Assembly (NCBI GenBank): GCA_017531305.1
Contig: JAFXLG010000018.1
Location: forward strand, 1 to 44,292
From: Alistipes sp.
GTDB lineage: Bacteria > Bacteroidota > Bacteroidia > Bacteroidales > Rikenellaceae
Reading direction: 5' to 3'
DNA: 44,292 nt
A model generated the notes under the pieces. It did not search any database. It was not told the DNA's origin and saw nothing but the letters and a program-made list of their open reading frames with translations. Each line of letters starts with the position of its first letter. Position 1 is the first letter of the stretch. Shown one piece after another: positions 7,228 through 15,503 of this stretch. The translations under genes were made by a program, and so were the position numbers.

Positions 7228-7515
7228 ATGAAGAATATGTATGTGCCGCAACCGATGGATACAAGCGATATCCAGTTGCCAAAGGAGTTGGATGTGCTTA
7301 TAGAGCAGATGGCAAAGAACGTTCACGAAGTGTGGGCTCAGAGCCGTATGGAGCAGGGTTGGACTTATGGCGAGAAGCGGGATGATACTTTGAAAACACA
7401 TCCTTGTCTGGTCGCTTATGAGGATTTGCCCGAGATAGAGAAGGCGTATGATCGAGATACTGCACTCGGAACGCTAAAATTGATAAGTAAATTAGGCTTT
7501 AAAATCTCTAAGTAG
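7228..7515 (+). CDS. Stand-alone RyR domain protein
   Basis: 95 residues, nearly all of it a RyR domain (about 32-93), with VHEVWA, QGWTYGEKRDD, HPCLVAYEDLP and YDRDTALGTLKLISKLGF. It matches the last 100 residues of the protein at 1264-2256 along its whole length, including the leader (Y-I/V-P-x-P-I/M-D-x-SD), so the two are paralogous modules. RyR domains occur in the ryanodine receptor and in bacterial and phage proteins of mostly unknown function. It follows the TIR gene after 68 nt and ends the cluster, with a terminator right behind it. It may act as a free ligand-binding subunit or competitor of the fused copies. Confidence 0.8.
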   Translation: MKNMYVPQPMDTSDIQLPKELDVLIEQMAKNVHEVWAQSRMEQGWTYGEKRDDTLKTHPCLVAYEDLPEIEKAYDRDTALGTLKLISKLGFKISK

Positions 7516-7536
7516 CATTCGTATCATTTTTTTACA

Positions 7537-7567
7537 AGAGGCAGATTATCCTATCTGTCTCTTTTTT
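7537..7567 (+). terminator. Intrinsic terminator closing the RyR/TIR cluster
   Basis: AGAGGCAGAT (7537-7546) pairs with ATCTGTCTCT (7553-7562) with one G/T wobble, followed by six T residues. It lies 22 nt after the stop of the small RyR gene and separates the cluster from the rhamnosidase gene. Confidence 0.8.
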
Positions 7568-7645
7568 GCTGGATAAGATAATAGGGTAGTTCGCCCCAAT
7601 CTGCTAATATAATTTATGTTATAAGCCCTTTTTGAGGATAAAGTA

Positions 7646-7677
7646 TTTGCAAAAATGTGAGCTAATTTGTATTTTTG
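7646..7677 (+). promoter_or_regulatory. Promoter of the rhamnosidase gene
   Basis: TTTG at 7646-7649 and TATTTTTG at 7670-7677 are separated by 20 nt, matching the Bacteroidetes -33/-7 pattern well. The start would be near 7682, giving a leader of about 60 nt. Confidence 0.65.
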
Positions 7678-7740
7678 CTTAATTTATTGGGCATTTTGTC
7701 ACTGTGTATAAAGGCTAATTCAAATCTTAAATAAATTTAT

Positions 7741-10305
7741 ATGAAAACTAAAATTACTCGTTTGTCTTATTTTGCCACACTTTTGGCTGCCATTTTTATG
7801 GTTGCTTGTGGCGAGAAAAGCAGCTTTGTAGGGCATAAGACCGAAGCGTTGGATGCATCTGCATGGCAATCTTCTAAATGGATTTCGGCGGTAGATGCTC
7901 CTGTTTTGGAGAAGTGGAATCACGATCGCGCTGCCGATGGTGCAAGTTGGTTTGTTTCTACTGTCAAGAATGAGGGCAAGGTCGTCTCTGCCAAGTGGAT
8001 GACTGCAGGTTTGGGCGTTTATGAGATCTACCTGAATGGCAAGCCTGTCGGTAATGAGTTCCTTAAGCCTGGTTTTACCCATGTGTTAAAGACTCGCCGT
8101 TCGTTTACCTATGATATCACCGATGCCTTCAATAAGGCTAATGGTGGCGAAAACCAGCTCTCTGCGCAGGTTACACCGGGTTGGTGGGCTGATAAAATTG
8201 TGACTCCAGGTAACTCTAAGATGTGGGGTACGAAGTGTGCTTTCCGTGGTGTGCTGGAGCTTACCTATGACGATGGTAGCAAGAAGTTGTACGGTACCGA
8301 TCTCGATAATTGGAAGGCTGGCATTGCAGGTCCTGTGAAGCATTCAGCTATCTTCGATGGTGAGGAGTACGATGCTCGCGAGCCTATGGGCTATGCTGTT
8401 GCCGATAAGCTCTCTAAGCCAGAGGAGAATAAGGAGTTTAAGGGCGAGATCTTGCCTTCTGAGGGTGCAGAGATCTATCTTCGTCATGATCTTGAGTTGA
8501 GTCCTGTTGAGGCTTATATCTGGAAAGATGTAGAAGGTAAGAAGGAGAAAGAGTTCGGTAAGGTAGTTATCTCTAAGCATTTTGCCGATGGTGAGCAGAT
8601 CGTTTTGAAGGCAGGTGAGAATCTTGTTGTAGATTTCGGTCAGAACTGTGCTGGCGTGCCATCGTTTGTCTTCAAGGCAGCCGAGGGTACAACCCTTACA
8701 TGCCTCCCTGGAGAGTTGCTCAACGATGGAAATGGCGCACGCAGTCGTGGTATGGATGGTCCTGAGGGTAGTGTTCACCGTGAGAACTTGCGTACTCCAA
8801 ATACTGCTTTCTTGATGAAATACACATTCGGCAAGGGCGGTAAGTTCGTAAGCTATCATCCTACTCGCACATTCTATGGCTATCGCTATGCTGCTATCAC
8901 TGCCGATGGCGATGTTACCATCAAGAAGATCTCGTCTATCCCTGTAACCTCTATCGCTGAGAATCTTGAGATAGGTAAGATCTCTACAGGCAACGAACTT
9001 ATCAATAAACTTATCTCCAACACATATTGGGGTCAGCTTTCGAACTATCTTTCAGTTCCAACTGACTGTCCTCAGCGTAACGAGCGTTTGGGTTGGACTG
9101 CCGACACTCAGGTGTTTACCGAGACTGGTACTTTCTTCGCCAATACACTCACATTCTTCCATAAGTGGATGCGTGATATGCGTGACAGTCAGGGTCCTAA
9201 GGGTGGTTATCCTGGTGTGGCTCCTCATGCGCAGTATGGTAATGAACTTGCACGTCTGGGTTGGTCAGATGCTGGTGTTATCGTACCTTGGACCGTTTGG
9301 AAGCAGTTTGGCGATAAGCAAATCGTTGATGAGAACTGGGCTTCTATGGAGCTTTATATGAATCATATCAACGAGACTAAGTACGATCACGAGGCTTTGA
9401 TTGATGAGAACCGTAACTATCAGTGGGCAGACTGGTTGAGCTATGAACCATTGGAGAGTTGTGGTGGCGGTGCATTTGTCGATGGTAAGCCACGTCCTGA
9501 GACTCTCGTTTATTGGAATTACCTGAGCGCATCATATTGGGCTATTGATGCCTCGATGATGGTCGATATGGCAAAGGCTACAGGTCGCGATGCTGCTCCT
9601 TATGAGAAGATGGTTCAGGATGCAAAGGCATATATGAAGGAGCAGTTCTTCAATGCCGATGGCACTTTCAAGACCGATATTCTTAATACGATGCAGACTC
9701 CTGCGTTGTTCGCCTTGAAGAACAATCTCTTCGAGGGCGAGGCTAAGGCTAAGATGATTGCTCGCCTGCGTGAGAACTTCAAGCAGCACGATAATTGCTT
9801 GCAGACAGGTTTCTTGGGTACTTCTATCCTTATGGCTACACTCACCGAGAACGGCATGTCGGATATCGCTTATGAGCTTTTGTTCCAGCGTAAGAATCCA
9901 AGCTGGCTATATTCTGTAGATAACGGTGCAACCACTATCTGGGAGCGTTGGAATAGCTATATGGTCGAAAAGGGTATGGGTCCTCGTGGTATGAACAGCT
10001 TCAACCACTACGCTTATGGTTGTGTTTGCGAGTGGATTTGGGAGACTGCAGCAGGTATCGCAGCCGATCCAAAGACTCCAGGTTTCAAGCATATCATCAT
10101 GAAGCCGCTGCCAGATAAGCGTTTGGGTCATCTTTCGGCTGAGTATGAGTCGGCTGCAGGTTTGATCAAGAGTGCATGGCGTTATGAGGGTGATAAGTGG
10201 ATCTGGGAGTTCTCTATCCCAGAGAGCGCAACAGCTACCGTTACACTCCCTGGTCAGAGCGAATCTAAGAAGTATGAAAGCGGTGCATATACCGTTACTC
10301 TCTAA
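7741..10305 (+). CDS. GH78 alpha-L-rhamnosidase, lipoprotein
   Basis: 854 residues with a lipoprotein signal (lipobox MVAC, C23). The N-terminal beta-sandwich region (about 60-400) is followed by the (alpha/alpha)6 catalytic barrel. The family motif DCPQRNERLGW spans 442-452 with acidic E448, and TTIWERW around 731-737 carries E735, the usual general-base position. A C-terminal beta domain closes the protein. It would remove terminal L-rhamnose from plant or bacterial glycans at the outer membrane or in the periplasm. It has its own promoter and terminator and is a single-gene unit, with no SusCD next to it. Expression is probably high, judging from its use of a few favoured codons. Confidence 0.92.
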   Translation: MKTKITRLSYFATLLAAIFMVACGEKSSFVGHKTEALDASAWQSSKWISAVDAPVLEKWNHDRAADGASWFVSTVKNEGKVVSAKWMTAGLGVYEIYLNGKPVGNEFLKPGFTHVLKTRRSFTYDITDAFNKANGGENQLSAQVTPGWWADKIVTPGNSKMWGTKCAFRGVLELTYDDGSKKLYGTDLDNWKAGIAGPVKHSAIFDGEEYDAREPMGYAVADKLSKPEENKEFKGEILPSEGAEIYLRHDLELSPVEAYIWKDVEGKKEKEFGKVVISKHFADGEQIVLKAGENLVVDFGQNCAGVPSFVFKAAEGTTLTCLPGELLNDGNGARSRGMDGPEGSVHRENLRTPNTAFLMKYTFGKGGKFVSYHPTRTFYGYRYAAITADGDVTIKKISSIPVTSIAENLEIGKISTGNELINKLISNTYWGQLSNYLSVPTDCPQRNERLGWTADTQVFTETGTFFANTLTFFHKWMRDMRDSQGPKGGYPGVAPHAQYGNELARLGWSDAGVIVPWTVWKQFGDKQIVDENWASMELYMNHINETKYDHEALIDENRNYQWADWLSYEPLESCGGGAFVDGKPRPETLVYWNYLSASYWAIDASMMVDMAKATGRDAAPYEKMVQDAKAYMKEQFFNADGTFKTDILNTMQTPALFALKNNLFEGEAKAKMIARLRENFKQHDNCLQTGFLGTSILMATLTENGMSDIAYELLFQRKNPSWLYSVDNGATTIWERWNSYMVEKGMGPRGMNSFNHYAYGCVCEWIWETAAGIAADPKTPGFKHIIMKPLPDKRLGHLSAEYESAAGLIKSAWRYEGDKWIWEFSIPESATATVTLPGQSESKKYESGAYTVTL

Positions 10306-10329
10306 AATATAAATTAAGTATATTGATAG

Positions 10330-10367
10330 AAAAACTCTCGGAAGATTTCTCCTCCGAGAGTTTTTTT
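10330..10367 (+). terminator. Intrinsic terminator of the rhamnosidase gene
   Basis: AAAAACTCTCGGA (10330-10342) pairs with TCCGAGAGTTTTT, whose stem begins at 10353, and is followed by a T run. The A tract on the other side makes it potentially bidirectional. Confidence 0.85.
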
Positions 10368-10642
10368 GTTTCTGCTCGCCGTGTCTTCGTCTTGTTTGTT
10401 ATTATGCTCTCCCTGCCTTCATGCTCAATTCCCGCCCTTATGTTCAGTTTGATTGCCGATGTGTCGCAGTCGGGCTCTTTTGCTCGCTTTAAATCAAACG
10501 GCACGCTCTTTGCGAAAGATATATCAGCAACGGCCGATAACCGTTGCGAGGTTTCTTCATTTATTTTAAGTTTGGGTTAGTAGTTTATGGAGCTTCTGTG
10601 GCTCCGAGATAGGCGGCAGTCGTGAGATTCCCGCCTATTCTT
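10368..10642. other. Intergenic region with several hairpins
   Basis: No credible gene. It contains a 7-bp hairpin, GCAACGG/CCGTTGC (about 10528-10548), and an 8-bp stem, ATAGGCGG (10609-10616) with CCGCCTAT (10631-10638). The latter is followed by a T-rich tract on the + strand and lies between convergent genes. A forward open frame across 10323-10580 begins inside the terminator and is not supported. Confidence 0.45.
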
Positions 10643-10648
10643 TTATTT
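10609..10648 (+). terminator. Second convergent-region terminator candidate
   Basis: The ATAGGCGG/CCGCCTAT stem with a 14-nt loop is followed by TCTTTTATTT. It may back up the upstream terminator. On the minus strand it lacks a U run, so it is a poor stop for the nitroreductase gene. Confidence 0.45.
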
Positions 10649-11281
10649 AATAATCAAATCTTCGACTCTTACCTTAGGCACATAATGTGTCCCATCGACT
10701 CGGTAATAGTTGTGGCTTTCATGCTCCCCAATCTCCGTTAGCTCGATTTTGTCCATGCCACGACCTATTGCCAAAATCATCAATGGCTCATATCGTAGTG
10801 CGAATGCCTCCTTGATTGCACCTTTGTCAAATGCTGCTATGCAGATCCCGTTTAATCCTATCTCTGTGGCTTGAAGCAACATCGATTGCGCAGCAATACC
10901 CAAGTCGATACTCACATAACGATCCTCCTCTTTGGTCGAACATATTATGATGTAGCCATTAGGTTCATAACCTTTCTCAGGCAGATGCAACTCTGGCAAC
11001 GCAGCTCCTAAACGAATGTGGGGGAGTATCTTGTCGGCCTCATCTTTTAGCACAGGTCTGAAACGCAAAACCTGCTGATTACGTGCCGAGGGCGTTTTAG
11101 TATTAACCTCAATTATTTTGCGTAACTGATCCTCTCTTACCACAAATGTGCTGTCGAAAGCACGATGGCTACGGTTGCGCGTCAAGAGTTTTAGTAACGA
11201 AGGTTGGTGCTTTTTCGCTGGCGCGGTAGTACGCCTCGCCATGTAATCCTCCATCTTTTTGCCTAAATAGTTATCTGCCAT
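10643..11281 (-). CDS. Nitroreductase-family flavoprotein
   Basis: 212 residues with the FMN-dependent nitroreductase fold signatures: RNRSHRAFD near the N-terminus, PSARNQQ, the SIDLGIAAQSMLLQATEIGLNG helix, and LAIGRG near the C-terminus. Such enzymes reduce nitro groups, quinones or flavins with NAD(P)H, and the substrate cannot be read from sequence. It follows the GH43 gene after 14 nt on the same strand, so the two are probably one transcript. A functional link between them is not evident. Confidence 0.88.
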   Translation of the reverse strand: MADNYLGKKMEDYMARRTTAPAKKHQPSLLKLLTRNRSHRAFDSTFVVREDQLRKIIEVNTKTPSARNQQVLRFRPVLKDEADKILPHIRLGAALPELHLPEKGYEPNGYIIICSTKEEDRYVSIDLGIAAQSMLLQATEIGLNGICIAAFDKGAIKEAFALRYEPLMILAIGRGMDKIELTEIGEHESHNYYRVDGTHYVPKVRVEDLIIK

Positions 11282-11295
11282 AGTTGTCTGTTCTC

Positions 11296-12348
11296 TTATA
11301 ACTCAATATCGGGCCACCCATCTTCATTCCACTCGATCTCTTTGATTATGAGTTGCGACTCGCCACTTTGTGCGCTATATGCGTGTGCCACTAAAATATC
11401 TTTGCCATCAATGTGATGTATTCCACAATGTCCTGCCGCCACCCACTTTTCGGAAGATGATTTTATGGGCTTGTAACCTCCTCTGCTCATGGCTTTGCCC
11501 GAATCATCCAGATAAGGACCTTTTATATCTTTCGAGCGACCTACAACCATTCGGTAGGTGCTGTTTTTGCCGCGACAACAAAAATCTATCGAAACAAACA
11601 GATAGTAATATTCCCCTCTCTTGTATATAAATGGTGCTTCGATGGCATTCTCCCGACTCTCGGCTCTATCCCTTGTGGCTATGGTTATCCACTCCTGTGG
11701 CTCTTTGGGCTTGGAAAGATCTTTGTTTAGTCCGAATAGCTTTATGCCACCCCAGAATGATCCGAAGGAAAACCAACCCTTGCCCTCATTGTCAATTATT
11801 ACATTTGGATCTATCGCATTCCATTGATCTCTTTCGGGTATGGACTCTACCACTACACCTCGATCTTCCCATTTATACTCTTGACTGCTTCTATCAAGTG
11901 TCTTGTTTACGGCATGCCCGATAAATGAGCGATTCTTGCCAAATGTAGAGCAAGAATAATACAAGTGATACTCTCCGTTGTGATATATTATGTCGGGAGC
12001 CCACATATGCCCTCTGAATCCTGGTATGCGATCCTTCATCCATTGTGGTATCTGCTCGAATACTCCACCTTGAGCCTTCCAATGCTTCATATCATCCGAT
12101 ACGAAGGTCGAAATTCCCCATCCCGTGCAGAACAGATAATACTTGTCTTCGCATTTGATTAATACAGGATCGTGTACCATTGGCGCAGTGGGGTCATGGC
12201 GAAATCTGGCTTGCTCTTGGTCTTCGAATCGAGCCTCATGGATAGAATAATCGCCACTCTCGGCAGAGTGTGATGCACGTGCGAGCGAAGGCGCAAGCGT
12301 GCCTATTAAAACATAAAGTATAGCAGTAAGAATATATCGCTTCATCAT
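11296..12348 (-). CDS. GH43 family glycosidase, arabinanase-like
   Basis: 350 residues with a Sec signal peptide (hydrophobic to about residue 25, AxA-like cleavage). Five-bladed propeller motifs are present, with the GH43 acidic triad at D60 (VHDPVLI), D180 (NAIDPNVI) and E237 (IEAPFIY). The closest resemblance is to endo-alpha-1,5-L-arabinanases, from HMWAPDI, SFGSFWGGI and GHCGIH. It probably cleaves arabinose-containing side chains of pectin, in line with the nearby rhamnosidase. It is the first gene of a reverse-strand pair with the nitroreductase gene and is divergent from the oxidoreductase gene at 12469. Confidence 0.88.
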   Translation of the reverse strand: MMKRYILTAILYVLIGTLAPSLARASHSAESGDYSIHEARFEDQEQARFRHDPTAPMVHDPVLIKCEDKYYLFCTGWGISTFVSDDMKHWKAQGGVFEQIPQWMKDRIPGFRGHMWAPDIIYHNGEYHLYYSCSTFGKNRSFIGHAVNKTLDRSSQEYKWEDRGVVVESIPERDQWNAIDPNVIIDNEGKGWFSFGSFWGGIKLFGLNKDLSKPKEPQEWITIATRDRAESRENAIEAPFIYKRGEYYYLFVSIDFCCRGKNSTYRMVVGRSKDIKGPYLDDSGKAMSRGGYKPIKSSSEKWVAAGHCGIHHIDGKDILVAHAYSAQSGESQLIIKEIEWNEDGWPDIEL

Positions 12349-12366
12349 TTATAACTCATTACGAAA

Positions 12367-12374
12367 CAAAAATA
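12367..12374 (-). promoter_or_regulatory. -7 element for the GH43/nitroreductase operon
   Basis: On the minus strand the sequence reads TATTTTTG, an exact TAnnTTTG match, 19 nt before the GH43 start codon. No good TTG lies at the -33 position. Confidence 0.4.
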
Positions 12375-12420
12375 AGAAAAATTCTTGTTGATAATGTTCT
12401 GCTTTTTAGATTTTTTTTCA

Positions 12421-12428
12421 TATCTTTG
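12421..12428 (+). promoter_or_regulatory. -7 element for the oxidoreductase gene at 12469
   Basis: TATCTTTG matches TAnnTTTG, 41 nt before the ATG, and a T-rich tract precedes it. The -33 element is not obvious. Confidence 0.5.
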
Positions 12429-12468
12429 CTAAAGATGTGGACTTAAATCTAACCAAAAATACAAAAAA

Positions 12469-13635
12469 ATGAAAAATCGCAAGTTAAGAATGGGTATGAT
12501 CGGTGGTGGTAGCGATGCTATGATTGGTGCTGTACACCGCCGCGCAGCTTTTATGGACAACGAGATCGAGTTGGTATGTGGTATGTTTAGTATTGACCCT
12601 GAGATCTCTAAGAGTTCTGGTCTTTCATACTACGTTCCAGAGGATCGTATCTACTACTCATGGGAGGAGATGTTGGAGAAGGAGGCAGCTTTGCCAGAGG
12701 GCGAGCGCATGGATTTCGTGACTATCGTTACTCCTAACCGTTTCCACTTTGCTCCTGCAGCTAAGGCTTTGGAGTTGGGCTTCAACGTAGTGTTGGATAA
12801 GCCAATGACCTTCACTTTGGAGGAGGCTTTGCAGTTGCGCGAGATCGTTAACCGTACAGGCAAAACATTCGCTTTGACTCATGGTTATAGCGCATATCCT
12901 GCAATTCGTGAGATGAAGAAGCGCATTGCCGATGGCTCTATCGGTAAGGTTCGCCGCGTATATGTAGAATATACTCAGGGTTGGCTCTCTAAGCGTATCG
13001 AGCTTAAGGGTGGTAATAACGCAGGCTGGCGTACTGATCCTAAGAAGTCTGGTAAGGGCGGTTGCGTAGGTGATATCGGTACACACGCATGGCACTTGGT
13101 AGAGTACGTTACAGGTGCTAAGGTTACTGAACTTTGCGCCGATTTGTTGCAAGTTGCTGAGGGTCGTCCAATTGATGATGACGCTTGCGCATTCATGCGT
13201 ACCGACAAGGGCTTCACAGCCCTCTTGCAGGCTACTCAGATCGCTACAGGTGAGGAGAATAACATCCGTCTTCGCGTATATGGCGAGGAGGGTGGTTTCG
13301 AGTGGTTCCAGCAGGAGCCTAACACTCTCTACGTTAAGTGGTTGGATCGACCAGCTGAGGTTATCCGCGTAGGTAATGGTTATCTTTCAGATAAGGCTAA
13401 GTGGGTTACTCGTACCCCAGGTGGTCACCCAGAGGGTTTCATCGAGGCGTTTGCTAATATCTATCGCAATTTCGCACTCACAATCCGTGCTCGTCATGCA
13501 GGCGAAGAGCCAACAGCCGATATGCTTGATTTCCCAGGTGTAGAGGATGGTGTACGTGGTATGCAGTTTGTTGAGACTATGGTTCAGGCAGGCTACGACC
13601 CAGAGAAGAAGTGGCATAAATGGATTGAAAAATAG
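12469..13635 (+). CDS. Gfo/Idh/MocA family oxidoreductase (cytoplasmic)
   Basis: 388 residues, no signal peptide. An N-terminal Rossmann fold (MGMIGGGSDAMIGAVHRRAA) binds NAD(P), and the family motif appears as VVLDKP near residue 108. The C-terminal substrate domain includes GGCVGDIGTHAWHLVEYV, whose Asp and His are the usual catalytic positions. It oxidises or reduces a sugar or inositol hydroxyl; the substrate is unknown. It is a single-gene unit with its own promoter and a strong terminator. The narrow codon choice (almost all Pro as CCA, Arg as CGT/CGC) suggests high expression. Confidence 0.9.
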   Translation: MKNRKLRMGMIGGGSDAMIGAVHRRAAFMDNEIELVCGMFSIDPEISKSSGLSYYVPEDRIYYSWEEMLEKEAALPEGERMDFVTIVTPNRFHFAPAAKALELGFNVVLDKPMTFTLEEALQLREIVNRTGKTFALTHGYSAYPAIREMKKRIADGSIGKVRRVYVEYTQGWLSKRIELKGGNNAGWRTDPKKSGKGGCVGDIGTHAWHLVEYVTGAKVTELCADLLQVAEGRPIDDDACAFMRTDKGFTALLQATQIATGEENNIRLRVYGEEGGFEWFQQEPNTLYVKWLDRPAEVIRVGNGYLSDKAKWVTRTPGGHPEGFIEAFANIYRNFALTIRARHAGEEPTADMLDFPGVEDGVRGMQFVETMVQAGYDPEKKWHKWIEK

Positions 13636-13662
13636 TTCGATATCTTACGTGAATTTAAATGC

Positions 13663-13698
13663 GGAGCTGGTAATTTTATTATCAGCTCCCTTTTTTTT
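13663..13698 (+). terminator. Intrinsic terminator
   Basis: GGAGCTG (13663-13669) pairs with CAGCTCC (13683-13689), and the inner AT-rich segment extends the stem. Eight T residues follow. Confidence 0.85.
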
Positions 13699-13735
13699 GT
13701 GCTTGAAACTTTTTTTACAAAAAAATGTTAATTAT

Positions 13736-13766
13736 TTTGAGGTATCTGAATTTTTTATTACTTTTG
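13736..13766 (+). promoter_or_regulatory. Promoter of the cytochrome/SUMF1 operon
   Basis: TTG at 13737-13739 and TACTTTTG at 13759-13766 are 19 nt apart, a near-consensus Bacteroidetes promoter. The leader to the ATG at 13887 is about 115 nt and shows no recognisable riboswitch. Confidence 0.65.
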
Positions 13767-13886
13767 ACCTGTATTATGCACCAAAAGTATTGGATATATT
13801 AGAGAACTATTTTGTGTGGTTGGATTTTTAGGACTTTTGGAGGCGGGTGAAGAGACTTATAAATTTGTGAATTATAACTTATAATC

Positions 13887-15422
13887 ATGTCAAAATCAGG
13901 TAATAAGAAAAAGTACCTACTTGTAGGGTTGGCCGGTCTTGTACTCGGCTTTTCGTTGATGATCGCCTTTAACTACGTTTGGGTGGCAAGTTCGAAGAAT
14001 GAATCATGTATGATGTGTCACTATCATCCTGAGTCAGACGCAAGTTGGAAGCAGTCTATGCACTACAACAGCGAGAGTGGTGTGATTACCGACTGTGCTG
14101 CGTGTCACCTTCCTCCAAAGGGATCTTTCGACTATGTTAAGGCTAAGGTCACTACTGGTCTGCACGATGTTTGGTCATACCTCACCAAGAATCCCGAGGA
14201 TATCGATTGGGATGTAAAGGGTGAGTTGGAGTATGCTCAGACTATCGTTTATAACGAGTCTTGTAAGGCTTGTCACGTTAACATCTTCCCTGCAGGTTTG
14301 TCAGATGATGGTGTTACATCTCACCTCTACTATGAGGAGAACGAGGAGGCTTTGAATCTCCAGTGTATCAGCTGTCACTTGGATGCTGGTCACTACAATC
14401 CAAACTATAAGCACTCTTCTATGACCGAGGCTCCTGTTTCAAACGAGGGTAAGGAGCTCTATACAGAGGCAACTACCGTTACCGAGTTCAAGAACTTCGA
14501 GGAGACAATCCCTGGTACAGCTGCTTCAATCCGTATGGTTGCAATCCCTGGCGGTAGCTTTATGATGGGTAGCCCTGAGAATGAGCCATTCCGCAATGCA
14601 GACGAGTCTCCACAGCGTAATGTTACTATCTCTCCATTCTTCATGGGTGAGTTGGAGGTAACTTGGGATCAGTTCTGGGCATTCTATGGCGACACTATGT
14701 CAGAGGGTCGTACATCTCCTGAGACTATCTATGCTAATAACCAGCGTGAGGATTGCGATGCAGTCAGCGGTCCAACTCCTCCATTCGGCTTCCCAGATCA
14801 GGGTTGGGGTATGGGCGAGCGTCCAGCTATCACTATGACTCACTATTCGGCTCAGACATTCTGTCAGTGGTTGACTCTTAAGACAGGTAAGAAGTACCGT
14901 TTGCCTACCGAGGCTGAGTGGGAGTATGCTGCTCGTGGTGGTACATCTACTCCATACTACTTCGAGGGTAGTCCAAAGGACTATACTAACGAGGGCTTCT
15001 GGAATGGTCTCTTCGGTGCCGATACAACCGTTATCAATAGCCATGTTATCTATGTAAACAATAGTAAGAACCGTACTCAGGATCCAGCTAAGATGAAGGC
15101 TAATCCATTCGGTTTGAAGAATATGTTGGGTAACGCTATGGAGTATTGCTCTGACTGGTACGCTGAGGATGCATATTCACAGATGCAGGATGGCGCAGTC
15201 GATCCTAAGGGTCCAGAGTCTGGTACAGAGCATGTTGTTCGTGGTGGTTACTATGTAAACGATGCAGCGCAGCTTCGTTCTGCAGCACGTGGTAAGACCG
15301 AGCATGATGCTTGGTTGCGTACCGACCCACAGAACCCAAAGAGTATCTGGTGGTATTCAGATATCAAGGGTATCGGTTTCCGCGTTGTTTGCGAGGTGCC
15401 TGAGGGTGTTGAGGCTAAGTAA
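13887..15422 (+). CDS. NrfH/NapC-like tetraheme cytochrome c fused to a SUMF1-type domain
   Basis: 511 residues. A single TM anchor (about 10-33) is followed by four CxxCH heme motifs at 41-45, 70-74, 126-130 and 160-164. This is the layout of NrfH/NapC quinol dehydrogenases. Residues about 210-507 form a SUMF1/formylglycine-generating-enzyme-like (FGE) domain: IPGGSFMMGSPENE, RLPTEAEWEYAARGG, LKNMLGNAMEYCSDWY, HVVRGGYY and GIGFRVV. The redox cysteines of true FGE are absent from the RGGYYVNDAAQLRSAARG region. FGE activity is therefore unlikely, and the domain may bind a sugar or metal, as in other SUMF1 relatives. The fused protein would face the periplasm and exchange electrons with the quinone pool. 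The CcsB and CcsA genes needed to mature it lie about 4 kb downstream. Confidence 0.88.
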   Translation: MSKSGNKKKYLLVGLAGLVLGFSLMIAFNYVWVASSKNESCMMCHYHPESDASWKQSMHYNSESGVITDCAACHLPPKGSFDYVKAKVTTGLHDVWSYLTKNPEDIDWDVKGELEYAQTIVYNESCKACHVNIFPAGLSDDGVTSHLYYEENEEALNLQCISCHLDAGHYNPNYKHSSMTEAPVSNEGKELYTEATTVTEFKNFEETIPGTAASIRMVAIPGGSFMMGSPENEPFRNADESPQRNVTISPFFMGELEVTWDQFWAFYGDTMSEGRTSPETIYANNQREDCDAVSGPTPPFGFPDQGWGMGERPAITMTHYSAQTFCQWLTLKTGKKYRLPTEAEWEYAARGGTSTPYYFEGSPKDYTNEGFWNGLFGADTTVINSHVIYVNNSKNRTQDPAKMKANPFGLKNMLGNAMEYCSDWYAEDAYSQMQDGAVDPKGPESGTEHVVRGGYYVNDAAQLRSAARGKTEHDAWLRTDPQNPKSIWWYSDIKGIGFRVVCEVPEGVEAK

Positions 15423-15503
15423 TTTGCAGTATAGTCGATTGATTTACAGGAAATAAAGAAACTTAATTAATACTTTACTTTAACTTAATAAACTACTACT
15501 ATT

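Noticed and set aside
8344-8859. 171-residue antisense open frame inside the rhamnosidase gene
   Set aside because: It lies wholly within a confident GH78 coding region and is a codon-bias artefact.
10323-10580. 85-residue forward open frame after the rhamnosidase gene
   Set aside because: Its beginning lies inside the terminator hairpin and the translation shows no recognised domain.
13887-15422. Formylglycine-generating enzyme activity
   Set aside because: The conserved redox cysteines in the RGGxW/Y segment are missing, and no sulfatase gene is recognised in the window.
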